The notes under the pieces: generated by a model
The model's database searches: none
The model's input: the letters and a program-made list of their open reading frames with translations, nothing else
What the model was told of the DNA's origin: nothing
Program-made: the position numbers and the translations under genes
Part shown: in pieces, positions 1 through 6,401 of the stretch
How the letters are laid out: every line of letters begins with the position of its first letter
Numbering within the stretch: position 1 is the stretch's first letter
Assembly: GCA_022451765.1 (NCBI GenBank)
Contig: JAKUNY010000025.1
Coordinates: 1 to 14,074 of the forward strand
Source of the DNA: Candidatus Poseidoniaceae archaeon
GTDB taxonomy: Archaea > Thermoplasmatota > Poseidoniia > Poseidoniales > Poseidoniaceae
DNA length: 14,074 bases
Direction: 5' to 3'

Positions 1-1
1 T

Positions 2-184
2 GCCAACCTCGATATGCTTGGCCTCATCACCGCCCGAACACGAAGCCGTGGACGATACGGTCGCTCCAAGGAAATCAATTCATGCATCCCGAGCAACGTC
101 GAGACGCAAGAGATCTTGATGAATGCGGATGAAAACATGCGAACGGTGTTCAACAATCGCTACCGACAACAACGCCCGCTCTGA
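2..184 (+). CDS. Orc1/Cdc6-type replication initiator, C-terminal end (partial)
   Basis: Only the last 60 residues are in the window; the reading frame is open from base 2 to a TGA at 182-184. The stretch reads LDMLGLITARTRSRGRYGRS, then KEI, and later a segment ending in QEILMNADENMR. This resembles the C-terminal winged-helix domain of archaeal Orc1/Cdc6 proteins, where a 'LxxLGLI...S.GRYGRT..I' beta-wing is followed by a helix with 'V...LL.D'. That domain contacts origin DNA, while the AAA+ ATPase part would lie upstream of the window. The call rests on motif resemblance alone. Another winged-helix ATPase is possible. If it is right, a replication origin could lie close by, upstream of the window, because archaeal cdc6 genes often sit next to origins. 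Confidence 0.65.
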   Translation, partial: ANLDMLGLITARTRSRGRYGRSKEINSCIPSNVETQEILMNADENMRTVFNNRYRQQRPL

Positions 185-194
185 TTCGTTGTTC

Positions 195-200
195 TTATAT
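195..200 (+). promoter_or_regulatory. TATA-like box for the membrane protein gene
   Basis: TTATAT is centred about 26.5 nt upstream of the ATG at 224. That is the usual archaeal TATA-to-start-site distance, so transcription could begin at or next to the ATG (leaderless mRNA). A GGAGGT at 208-213, 10 nt before the ATG, could instead act as a ribosome binding site if transcription comes from upstream. Confidence 0.45.
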
Positions 201-223
201 GGCAAATGGAGGTCGGCAAGTCC

Positions 224-790
224 ATGAGCAGCGAAGAAACCACCCAGTCTGGTGGATTGGCAGACATCTTCCTCAATCCGTCAGCAACCCTCTCTAAGTG
301 GTATGTTGCTGTTGGTGCATGGGGTCTTGTGCTCGCTGTGCTCAACATGATGGGACAAATCCACCCGACTTATCGCGTCTCTTGGGGTGGACTTCTCACC
401 TTTGAAGCACTTGCTGATGCATTCGGAAACAAGGACGACGCCCCTTTCTTTGTGGCAGGTGACGGTGTTTTCATTGCTGCATGTCTTGCTCTTCTCGGTC
501 TTGGGTTGCGTTCACTCAACGACCAAACGGAAGATGGCCTTGCCGGATTTGCTCGCTCCCTCGTTCTCAACGACACATGGCCTGCATTGGTCGGTTCAAA
601 GGGAGGATTAATGCGTGCTGTTGGTGCTTGGTGCCTCGGTCTAGGATTCGGATTCTACATCGCTTACGGCGTCATGTACACTGGATGGATCGATGTTGGT
701 GTTTACTCCGTATCAATCACACTCGTAGCATTCGGTTTTGCGCTCAATGCAGCAAGTCGAGCACCACCCGGTGACGAGACTGTAATGTGA
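224..790 (+). CDS. Four-helix integral membrane protein, unknown function
   Basis: A protein of 188 residues if started at ATG 224. An upstream in-frame ATG at 206 would add six residues. I prefer 224 because a TATA-like TTATAT is centred 26-27 nt upstream and GGAGGT lies 10 nt upstream; the 206 ATG overlaps that GGAGGT. The N-terminus is short, polar and acidic, with no clear signal peptide. Hydrophobic segments fall at about residues 25-44, 75-96, 127-149 and 153-174, giving four membrane helices with short Gly-rich turns. Between helices 1 and 2 is a polar loop ending in FGNKDDAP. I do not recognise a family and see no catalytic motif. The stop TGA (788-790) directly abuts the stop of the convergent glycosyltransferase gene. 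Confidence 0.8.
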   Translation: MSSEETTQSGGLADIFLNPSATLSKWYVAVGAWGLVLAVLNMMGQIHPTYRVSWGGLLTFEALADAFGNKDDAPFFVAGDGVFIAACLALLGLGLRSLNDQTEDGLAGFARSLVLNDTWPALVGSKGGLMRAVGAWCLGLGFGFYIAYGVMYTGWIDVGVYSVSITLVAFGFALNAASRAPPGDETVM

Positions 791-1894
791 TCAGCCAAAC
801 AACCGTCTGTGACCGTTCCGAGCAAAAAGCGCATCGAAGCAGCCAAGCGCAAGACCTTGCCACAGTGCAATTGACCACCTTAGAACAAGGACACGAACGG
901 ATATTGCAAGAACAAAACCCCTTTTCCCACCGTCTTTCCTCATACTTCGAGTGATGACACCCAATGGACCTCGCCACAACATCACCTCGATTAACACACC
1001 GAGCATTAATCCACCCAAAGCCAACTGTGTTTGCCATAGATCTTGCAGTGATTGATCTGTTGGAAGTTTCAGAAGTAACGGGAGTAAACTCAAGAGCATC
1101 AACAATGCAATTGGAAAAATCGATAACGCAATCCCAGCACTACCAATAAAATCAAACCCTGGTCCTAAACGTTGGTGTGAAGGGTAATGCCGAACGATCC
1201 GAACATGTGCACGAGCATCACGTCGTCGCTTGTGCAAAAAACGGCGAACTCCAACCTCAGGTACGTGAGAAACAAGTGCGTCAGGCGCGAAGACGAAGCT
1301 CCCTCCTGCCTTTAACAGTCGAAGACTAACCTCCATATCCTCTGCATGATACCATTCTGGGTCAAAACCTCCGACGTCGATGAGGGCTTGGCGATGAAAC
1401 ATCGAACACGGTCCATTGGCCAACGAGGTTCGTCTTGGTCGGCTTCGATATTTCGACGCAATTTCGATTGCACGGAAGCGACTCACGATGTCAGTATGGG
1501 TTTGAAAAATCGTTCTTCCCGTAACGGCAACAATGGTCTCATCACCAACGGGGACGTTCGCCACGAGCAACTGTTCAATCCAGTCTCGTTCGGGGCGTAC
1601 ATCGATATCAGTGATTGCAACCCAATCACCCTGAGCTTCCTGAAGTGCAATCATCCGACCCGCAGCTAGCCCTAGAGCATCCTGTTGAATAATGGAGATT
1701 CGAACATCAGACTCTGCGTTTGATTGCTTCCATTGATCCATTAAGGCTCCCGTGGAATCAGTCGAACCATCGTTCACGGCAATGATTTCCAGGGGTCGAT
1801 GCGTTTGAGCGTGTATCGCATCCAAACAGTCCTCGACCCATTGCGCTCCGTTTCGTGCACAAACGGTTACCGTGACGAGGGGCTTTTCATTCAT
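791..1894 (-). CDS. Family 2 glycosyltransferase with C-terminal membrane segments
   Basis: 367 residues. The N-terminal half is a GT-A fold transferase: a nucleotide-binding start (VTVTVCARNGAQWVEDCL), the VNDGSTDST loop at about 40-48, the metal-binding DID at 96-98 (ITDIDVRPERDW), an acceptor-site region NGPCSMFHRQALIDVGGFD at 160-178, and the general-base ED at 185-186 (HAEDMEVSLRL). After a basic stretch (HKRRRDARAH) come hydrophobic segments at about 249-275, 289-307 and perhaps 326-350, which would anchor it in the membrane with the catalytic domain in the cytoplasm. Family 2 enzymes move a sugar from a nucleotide- or lipid-linked donor to a lipid, polysaccharide or protein; substrates cannot be read from the sequence. 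Its ATG overlaps the stop of the upstream CoA gene by 4 nt (ATGA), so the two are probably translated together. Confidence 0.88.
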   Translation of the reverse strand: MNEKPLVTVTVCARNGAQWVEDCLDAIHAQTHRPLEIIAVNDGSTDSTGALMDQWKQSNAESDVRISIIQQDALGLAAGRMIALQEAQGDWVAITDIDVRPERDWIEQLLVANVPVGDETIVAVTGRTIFQTHTDIVSRFRAIEIASKYRSRPRRTSLANGPCSMFHRQALIDVGGFDPEWYHAEDMEVSLRLLKAGGSFVFAPDALVSHVPEVGVRRFLHKRRRDARAHVRIVRHYPSHQRLGPGFDFIGSAGIALSIFPIALLMLLSLLPLLLKLPTDQSLQDLWQTQLALGGLMLGVLIEVMLWRGPLGVITRSMRKDGGKRGFVLAISVRVLVLRWSIALWQGLALGCFDALFARNGHRRLFG

Positions 1895-2931
1895 CCTTCT
1901 GCCTCAAAGTGAACAAGTAGATTCCTCGCACGGTGCTTTGCTTCCAAATCCAAGATGCGCATGACCACGCCTTGGCGGGGTTGCCCATAGACGACAATCG
2001 TACCGAGTGGAGCCGCAGCAAGGACAAACATGGGTGCGAGATCCTCTTCTCCATCGACCTCGATAAGAACCGGCTCATCTTGTTCCAGAGACCAACGAAC
2101 GGACTCCAACAGAGCAGGGGTTAGCTGACTAGGAGGATTGACCAAACTCCTGGTCAGTGCAAACTGTTCGGATTGAACCTGCAAAGATACGTCCAATGCC
2201 TTGCGCTTGGTTTGGCCATCAATAAACGCTACATCCGGAAGGATTCCCATGTCCATTAATCCCTTGACAGTTACATCTCCAACTGCGACAAGTGCCCCGC
2301 GATTTGGGGGTAGTGCTTCCAACATTGCGCTGAGAGCAACCTCTGGTGCGTCCTCGGGCCCTTCAAACAATTCCCCCATTGGCGTCTTGAAGTCGTCATC
2401 CAAGACGTCGGGCATTCTCAGAATCTTTCCTTCATATGATGGCGGAATCCACGGGTGACCATCTTGATCGATGAGGCCACGTCGGATTCGGCTTGACGAC
2501 AAAATACCTCCGAGTTCGTCGTTGAGATGAGGGGCCTCTAGAATTGATAACGGAGGGAGGCCATTTTCATAACGGCGTTCGTTGATTTGATGACACCTTG
2601 GTATCGTTTCAATGGTCGCAACAATGCTGTCGGCTGTTCGGTGGCTTGGAGCAGGCCCATGTACATCGTTCAAAACATGGACTTCGTATCTGTGAAGTGC
2701 TGCATCACCCAACCAAGAAAGGAGTGCATCCATTCGATCATCAAGAGGTTGAATCCAGTGGTCTTTTGACTGAGCCATCTCGTCGTTTGTAACGTGAACT
2801 TCGATAAAATCTGCTTGCCGTAGTGCAGTTTGAATCAACAATTGATGCCCTGCGTGGAATCGATCAAACGTTCCACCGATGAGACATCGACGGAACGAAC
2901 GGTTCGCTTCCATAATGACTTGCTGAAGCAT
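1891..2931 (-). CDS. Bifunctional phosphopantetheine adenylyltransferase / GTP-dependent dephospho-CoA kinase
   Basis: 346 residues in two domains. Residues about 12-160 are an archaeal-type phosphopantetheine adenylyltransferase (4'-phosphopantetheine + ATP to dephospho-CoA): the nucleotidyltransferase loop GGTFDRFHAGH is at 19-29 with its HxGH, and the second signature SSSRIRRG is at 145-152. Residues about 165-343 are a DUF359 domain (PF04019), the family shown in Thermococcus kodakarensis to be a GTP-dependent dephospho-CoA kinase. Its landmarks are GDVT (218-221), IDGQTKR (237-243), VNPPSQLT (264-271), DGEEDLA (293-299) and YGQPRQGVV (315-323). One chain would therefore carry out the last two steps of CoA synthesis, as eukaryotic CoA synthase does with an unrelated kinase domain. 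An internal ATG at 2913 (residue 7) is an alternative start and fits the usual short PPAT N-terminus. It lies about 50 nt after the H/ACA RNA and is coupled to the glycosyltransferase by a 4-nt overlap. Confidence 0.9.
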   Translation of the reverse strand: MLQQVIMEANRSFRRCLIGGTFDRFHAGHQLLIQTALRQADFIEVHVTNDEMAQSKDHWIQPLDDRMDALLSWLGDAALHRYEVHVLNDVHGPAPSHRTADSIVATIETIPRCHQINERRYENGLPPLSILEAPHLNDELGGILSSSRIRRGLIDQDGHPWIPPSYEGKILRMPDVLDDDFKTPMGELFEGPEDAPEVALSAMLEALPPNRGALVAVGDVTVKGLMDMGILPDVAFIDGQTKRKALDVSLQVQSEQFALTRSLVNPPSQLTPALLESVRWSLEQDEPVLIEVDGEEDLAPMFVLAAAPLGTIVVYGQPRQGVVMRILDLEAKHRARNLLVHFEAEG

Positions 2932-2954
2932 GAAGCCTTTGATGACATCGCTTC

Positions 2955-2977
2955 AAAAGGTGAAAAACATGAGAAAA
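2955..2977 (-). terminator. T-tract terminator after the guide RNA
   Basis: On the minus strand the ACA box is followed at once by three T runs (4, 5 and 4 nt at 2977-2974, 2967-2963 and 2958-2955). Serial T-tracts without a hairpin are the usual archaeal intrinsic terminator. Their position fits the 3' end of a small RNA rather than an mRNA leader, though some read-through into the CoA gene is likely since no clear promoter lies in the remaining space before 2931. Confidence 0.5.
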
Positions 2978-2979
2978 GC

Positions 2980-3175
2980 TGTGCCCTGATACCTAACGGC
3001 CTTGTTCATCGTTTCCTCGAAGGCCTGACCCTCGGTATCAGGGCGTACTGTAGAGCCGGTCGGTTGTCTCGATTTCATCCCGAAGTCGATCGAGGACCCA
3101 TAGTCCAGCCCGGGTTTCCGCTTTTGCACCGGAATTCACTCCCCGAGGGGTCGTCCCAGTCTTCGATTGCGGACC
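2980..3175 (-). ncRNA. Box H/ACA-type guide RNA with three hairpins
   Basis: This stretch lies between two same-strand genes and has no convincing reading frame. It folds into three hairpins in a row, each built as: lower stem, internal pocket, 6-bp upper stem, then a kink-turn-like cap. The cap is CGA, a loop of 6-10 nt, then NNUGAA: GAUGAA in hairpins 1 and 2, AGUGAA in hairpin 3. The GA/UGA layout with U as last bulge base is what L7Ae binds. Hairpin 1 (3044-2983): 11-bp lower stem GCCCUGAUACC/GGUAUCAGGGC, pocket GAGGGUCA/GUUA, upper stem GGCCUU/AAGGCC, ACA at 2982-2980, 15 nt below the upper stem. Hairpin 2 (3111-3053): lower stem GGGCUGG/CCGGCUC with G-U pairs, upper stem CUCGAU/AUCGAG, UUCG loop, ACA at 3051-3049, 16 nt below. 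Hairpin 3 (3175-3113): upper stem CUGGGA/UUCCGG but no clear ACA. The 14-16 nt spacing is the rule for H/ACA guides, which direct Cbf5 to make pseudouridine. The stretch 3176-3279 holds only a weak stem (3231-3227 with 3203-3199) and a poor TATA-like AAATT at 3206-3202. Confidence 0.8.
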
Positions 3176-3279
3176 GTATCATTGGTATCAGACTTCATTG
3201 CAATTTCACAGTAGCTCAGGCTGATGTTGCACGTACGGCAAACCCCCGTCCGCCATATCCCATTTCAATTCATCGGCGT

Positions 3280-5802
3280 TCAATGCATTCGTTGCAACAT
3301 CGCTCTTCCAATCAATAGTTTTGAAATTTCATCGTGGCCATCGAGAAGCTGTTCCATCGAAAAATCAGGCCATGTCTCAACATCGCAGGTCAACCAACCG
3401 ACCAATGGATGCAGACGGCCTTTGTGGACCGGTCCGTTTTGCTCCATGCGCTGAATCATGTCATGAACATCCATGAGAGCTGCAGTACCTGATCCATCAG
3501 GGACCATTAGCAGATTCAGTTTCAAATTTGTTCGTTCAACATAACCAGCATGTTGTCGGGCGTGACCAGGCAAACCCAATGATTCTCCTTTTGGTCTGAA
3601 AATTAAGGCGGGCCAGGTTTTCGGGTGGTGTGCCAACCACTCTCGTCCTGCAGCAGTAGAAAGTTGGGCATCCAGCCAATCCAAGGCCCAGGTCGACCAC
3701 CACTGTTCCGGAAGAACGTTGATGCACGTGCGCATGAGATCTAACTGAATTGGAGCCCTCTCGTCAAGGATGTCGAGCATTTCGGCCCATGTTCGCAAAA
3801 TCGATCCTCGCGGATGAACACGCGCTCCTTTGAGGAAACGTTGCAGAAGGGCGGTTTCATCCTCAGTGAGAGGCGCAGTTCGATCAAACAATGCACTCAA
3901 AACCTGTTCTTCGTCATATGGAGCATCCAACCAAACCGTTGCTGCCAGCGGTAAAATGGATCTTAATTCATGGCCGTGCCTTTTCTTCAAAAGCAAAAGA
4001 ACATGAGCAGCGACTGTTTTGTACGCCTCGCTTTCAAGAAGGGGGACCAAGTCCACAAGCAATGAGGAATTGGAATCAAAGATATGCATGATGTGTCTTG
4101 CAGCGTTCTGTTTCCACGTTGTATCCGTCTGCGTCATTGCCTTGACCAGTGAAACAGCGTCCAATGCCTCAACAGGTATGAGGTCGACCCAGCCATCAGG
4201 GAGAACATCGGCTATTCGCTTCCAACGTGCAGGTCGTTCAGACTCGGGGCTTGCAATCCACGCAGCAAGAGGGTTTTCTCTCTCAACCAAATTGGAAAAG
4301 TCTGAGTCACCTTGGGGATACATTCGCATTGCTTGACGAATTTGATGTCGGGCTTCAATCAATTCAGCCTCCTGACTGGACAAAACGGTTTCATCCAAAC
4401 CCCCTGATTCAAACCATTGACGAAGTTCTTCCGCATTGGCTGGAATTTGCTCTCTGGTAGCCTCAGGCTCGGAACGCGAAATCGCCCGTTTTAGTCGTAC
4501 TGTGAAGGCATAGGATTCCTGAGGGCGATACGAAATTGTGGCGAGTTCATCCGTTGAGACAATCGTTGCTGTTTTGCTTGAAAATTCGATTCCCTCACCG
4601 CGAGATGTGATAAGCGCTCGGCACCTTCCCGAAGCAAGGAGCCGTTCCATCAAGGCTGGGTCTTCCAATTCCGCCCAGAGCCATTCAACCACCATGTCAA
4701 AGCTGGTCGACTCAAGCATCCATTCAACTATGCATGTCGCACCGTGTTGTGAGATTCCCTCCAACAAAACAACGTAGATTGCATTCGAATGCTCACTCCA
4801 CACTCGTTCACCAAAATCTGCAAGCAGGTCTCTCCGCAAATTGAGGCTGGGTTGTTTTCCTCGGCCTGAGATCAGCCAACGAGTCAACGAGCGCAATCGC
4901 GTTTTCCGCTTCGTTGGAGACAAACGTGGATGTCGCTTTTTCATCCAAGGGCCAAGAATGTCAATTGGAAGAGAGCGATGATTGGAAAACGACAACGACT
5001 CAGTCATCAATTGAGCCCGATTTCCCAATGCAGATACCAAAAGCGTCCGGTCAACCGAGGATGGTAGGTGTGCGTACAAGCCGTGTTCAGGCTTGACTGT
5101 AAAGGGCGTACCAACGACTTGCCCAATTGTGTGTTCGCCGATGTTCAATTGAGATGGACCATCGACCTCCTGTGTCTTCAATCGAATCCAGGTACCGTTC
5201 GCTACACCCCACATATCGGATTGGTTTAGCAAACGAAGTCTGAGAATGCCTATTGTTTCTGTTTGATTGGTAAATGCGGTCAGCGTACCCTCGACTGGCA
5301 TCGAAGGAGCCGAAGTAGGTTCAAATGTTGAGAGGGAAATCCATTGGATTGAAGCACCTCGTTGAACAGCCCATAGCCCCCCTGCTTTTCCACTGGAAGC
5401 AGAACCGCTGTTTTCCTCCATCAATTCCGCTCTTCTGGGAAGTGAAATTAATTTTGAAGGCGGCCTTGCCAGAACACCGAGAACAACGCTTGAATTATCA
5501 TTTGATAGAACCACAGCATTTGTTCCAGTGGGTATTGAGGCCCCGTGTTTTCTGACTCGCTCGATGAGATCTTGAAGCAAGTGCTCTGCTCCGGAAGGCG
5601 TTAATCGATGGATTGCTCCGCGTATCGACGCGTTTTCATCTCTTTGTACCTCACCCAACTCTCTCAATTGGCGCATGGCAAGTGAAGCATGAGGCATCGC
5701 TATTCCCAAAACATTGGATGCTTGTGAAACCGTGCCACCTCCGTCGAGAAGCCAATCGAGTATACGTCGCTGATAACGACTGCGAATGGTTTTCGTTGGC
5801 AT
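3280..5802 (-). CDS. Large winged-helix protein of unknown function
   Basis: 840 residues, soluble, no membrane segment. Residues about 8-75 form a MarR/ArsR-like winged helix: a helix RRILDWLLDGGGTVSQASN, the recognition helix around MPHASLAMRQLRELGEV, and a wing with GAIHRLTPSGAEHLL. A linker helix LIERVRKHG follows. The remaining 740 residues match nothing I can name. About 90-300 look beta-rich. About 300-420 carry basic runs (KKRHPRLSPTKRKTRLRSL). From 450 on it is mostly helical, with Trp-rich repeats suggestive of a HEAT-like stack but no clear repeat unit. No nucleotide-binding or metal motif stands out. An N-terminal DNA-binding domain on a large helical body suggests a sensor or scaffold regulator, but that is inference. 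It is transcribed away from the small winged-helix gene at 6075 and shares its promoter region. The start at 5802 fits a TATA-like box at 5839-5846. Confidence 0.75.
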   Translation of the reverse strand: MPTKTIRSRYQRRILDWLLDGGGTVSQASNVLGIAMPHASLAMRQLRELGEVQRDENASIRGAIHRLTPSGAEHLLQDLIERVRKHGASIPTGTNAVVLSNDNSSVVLGVLARPPSKLISLPRRAELMEENSGSASSGKAGGLWAVQRGASIQWISLSTFEPTSAPSMPVEGTLTAFTNQTETIGILRLRLLNQSDMWGVANGTWIRLKTQEVDGPSQLNIGEHTIGQVVGTPFTVKPEHGLYAHLPSSVDRTLLVSALGNRAQLMTESLSFSNHRSLPIDILGPWMKKRHPRLSPTKRKTRLRSLTRWLISGRGKQPSLNLRRDLLADFGERVWSEHSNAIYVVLLEGISQHGATCIVEWMLESTSFDMVVEWLWAELEDPALMERLLASGRCRALITSRGEGIEFSSKTATIVSTDELATISYRPQESYAFTVRLKRAISRSEPEATREQIPANAEELRQWFESGGLDETVLSSQEAELIEARHQIRQAMRMYPQGDSDFSNLVERENPLAAWIASPESERPARWKRIADVLPDGWVDLIPVEALDAVSLVKAMTQTDTTWKQNAARHIMHIFDSNSSLLVDLVPLLESEAYKTVAAHVLLLLKKRHGHELRSILPLAATVWLDAPYDEEQVLSALFDRTAPLTEDETALLQRFLKGARVHPRGSILRTWAEMLDILDERAPIQLDLMRTCINVLPEQWWSTWALDWLDAQLSTAAGREWLAHHPKTWPALIFRPKGESLGLPGHARQHAGYVERTNLKLNLLMVPDGSGTAALMDVHDMIQRMEQNGPVHKGRLHPLVGWLTCDVETWPDFSMEQLLDGHDEISKLLIGRAMLQRMH

Positions 5803-5838
5803 GATGAGTCACTTTTGTTGTGCTGAAAAGGGGCTCCT

Positions 5839-5846
5839 TTTTATTT
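5839..5846 (-). promoter_or_regulatory. TATA-like box for the 840-residue winged-helix gene
   Basis: On the minus strand the sequence reads CAAATAAAAAGG (5847-5836). Its A/T core is about 40 nt upstream of the ATG at 5802, which would give a leader of roughly 14 nt. There is no good Shine-Dalgarno site before that ATG. Confidence 0.4.
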
Positions 5847-5970
5847 GTTACCTCTAAACCCCATATTTACTTACATTTAGTTACCAGTTTCCTGTGGAAT
5901 TGTGAGATTTCACTTACATCAGCAATCCACACGTGTAAAAATTACACTACTTTTCGTCATTAATGGTAAC
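5847..5970. repeat. Short repeats in the divergent promoter region
   Basis: GTTACC occurs at 5847-5852 and 5880-5885, and its inverse GGTAAC at 5965-5970. ACTTACAT occurs twice, at 5869-5876 and 5912-5919. The region is A/T-rich compared with its surroundings. Both flanking genes encode winged-helix proteins, so these could be operator sites for one of them. The units are short and some recurrence is expected by chance in A/T-rich DNA. Confidence 0.3.
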
Positions 5971-5996
5971 CAACTCGTCATTTGTTGGAGGAACGG

Positions 5997-6002
5997 TTAT
6001 AT
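5997..6002 (+). promoter_or_regulatory. TATA-like box for the small winged-helix gene
   Basis: TTATAT lies about 75 nt before the ATG at 6075. Transcription would start near 6026, leaving a leader of about 49 nt that ends in AAAGGAGG (6059-6066), 8 nt before the ATG. This is the strongest Shine-Dalgarno site in the window and decides the start over the in-frame ATG at 5982, which lies upstream of the TATA box. Confidence 0.5.
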
Positions 6003-6074
6003 GAGTGGCCTCGCTCCTTGAGTATAGCGACATCGCAGTCGAGCGGTAAGCGAAAATCAAAGGAGGACAAGAAC

Positions 6075-6401
6075 ATGAAAACTGTACGCATACGAGAAAA
6101 AATCAAGAAATTCCTAGGCGATCGACCACGAAATACTGCGGAGATCCTAGAACACATTAACAGCACCATGCGTCACGGTACAACAAGCCAACAACTCGGT
6201 AATGTTCTTTCCAAGGACAAAGACATCGTCAAGGTCGGTTACATCAAGCGATCTGGTATTCTCTCTGGTGGATACGACATCTGCGAGTGGGCGACTCGAA
6301 TCTGGGTTCAAGACAACTGCCCCGGATGGAAAGAAGGCACTCCAATCATCATTGACCAACAAGGCAACATCACCATGGGCGATGACATGAAGAAGAACTA
6401 G
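6075..6401 (+). CDS. Small winged-helix-like protein, unknown function
   Basis: 108 residues from the ATG at 6075, chosen because AAAGGAGG sits 8 nt upstream and the in-frame extension to 5982 would cross a TATA-like box. Residues about 1-65 look like a winged helix: KIKKFLGDRPRNTAEILEHI (helix and turn), TSQQLGNVLSKD (recognition helix), then a wing IVKVGYIKRSGILSGGYDICEWATR. The pattern 'RNTAEILEHINS...TSQQLGNVLSKDKDIVKVG' is what one sees in small archaeal proteins that pair a winged helix with a short C-terminal strand. The tail (GTPIIIDQQGNITMGDD) is acidic. DNA binding is likely but no target is known. It may regulate the divergent 840-residue gene or itself. The stop TAG (6399-6401) overlaps the stop of the convergent DUF2892 gene. 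Confidence 0.7.
   Translation: MKTVRIREKIKKFLGDRPRNTAEILEHINSTMRHGTTSQQLGNVLSKDKDIVKVGYIKRSGILSGGYDICEWATRIWVQDNCPGWKEGTPIIIDQQGNITMGDDMKKN

Noticed and set aside
2945..3270. A small broken gene on the minus strand (pieces such as VCRTCNISLSYCEIAMKSD, RAGLWVLDRLRDEIETTDRL, RPDTEGQAFEETMNKAV)
   Set aside because: The pieces lie in different frames and would need at least two compensating shifts. The H/ACA hairpins with matched pockets and ACA spacing explain the same bases better.
2932..3279. RNase P RNA or SRP 7S RNA
   Set aside because: A GGUCAGG near 3030 looked SRP-like, but there is no GGAA tetraloop with AGCAG partner, and none of the conserved RNase P blocks (GGAAAGUCC, ACAGAA) appears on either strand.
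2830..3318. A 162-codon plus-strand open frame spanning the intergenic stretch
   Set aside because: It runs antisense over about 100 nt of the PPAT start and over the structured RNA. Its composition is rich in His, Arg and Cys with no family resemblance, and G/C-rich structured DNA leaves several frames open.
5982..6074. Longer version of the small winged-helix protein starting at 5982
   Set aside because: It would begin upstream of the TATA-like box, and the ATG at 6075 has a strong Shine-Dalgarno site at the right distance.
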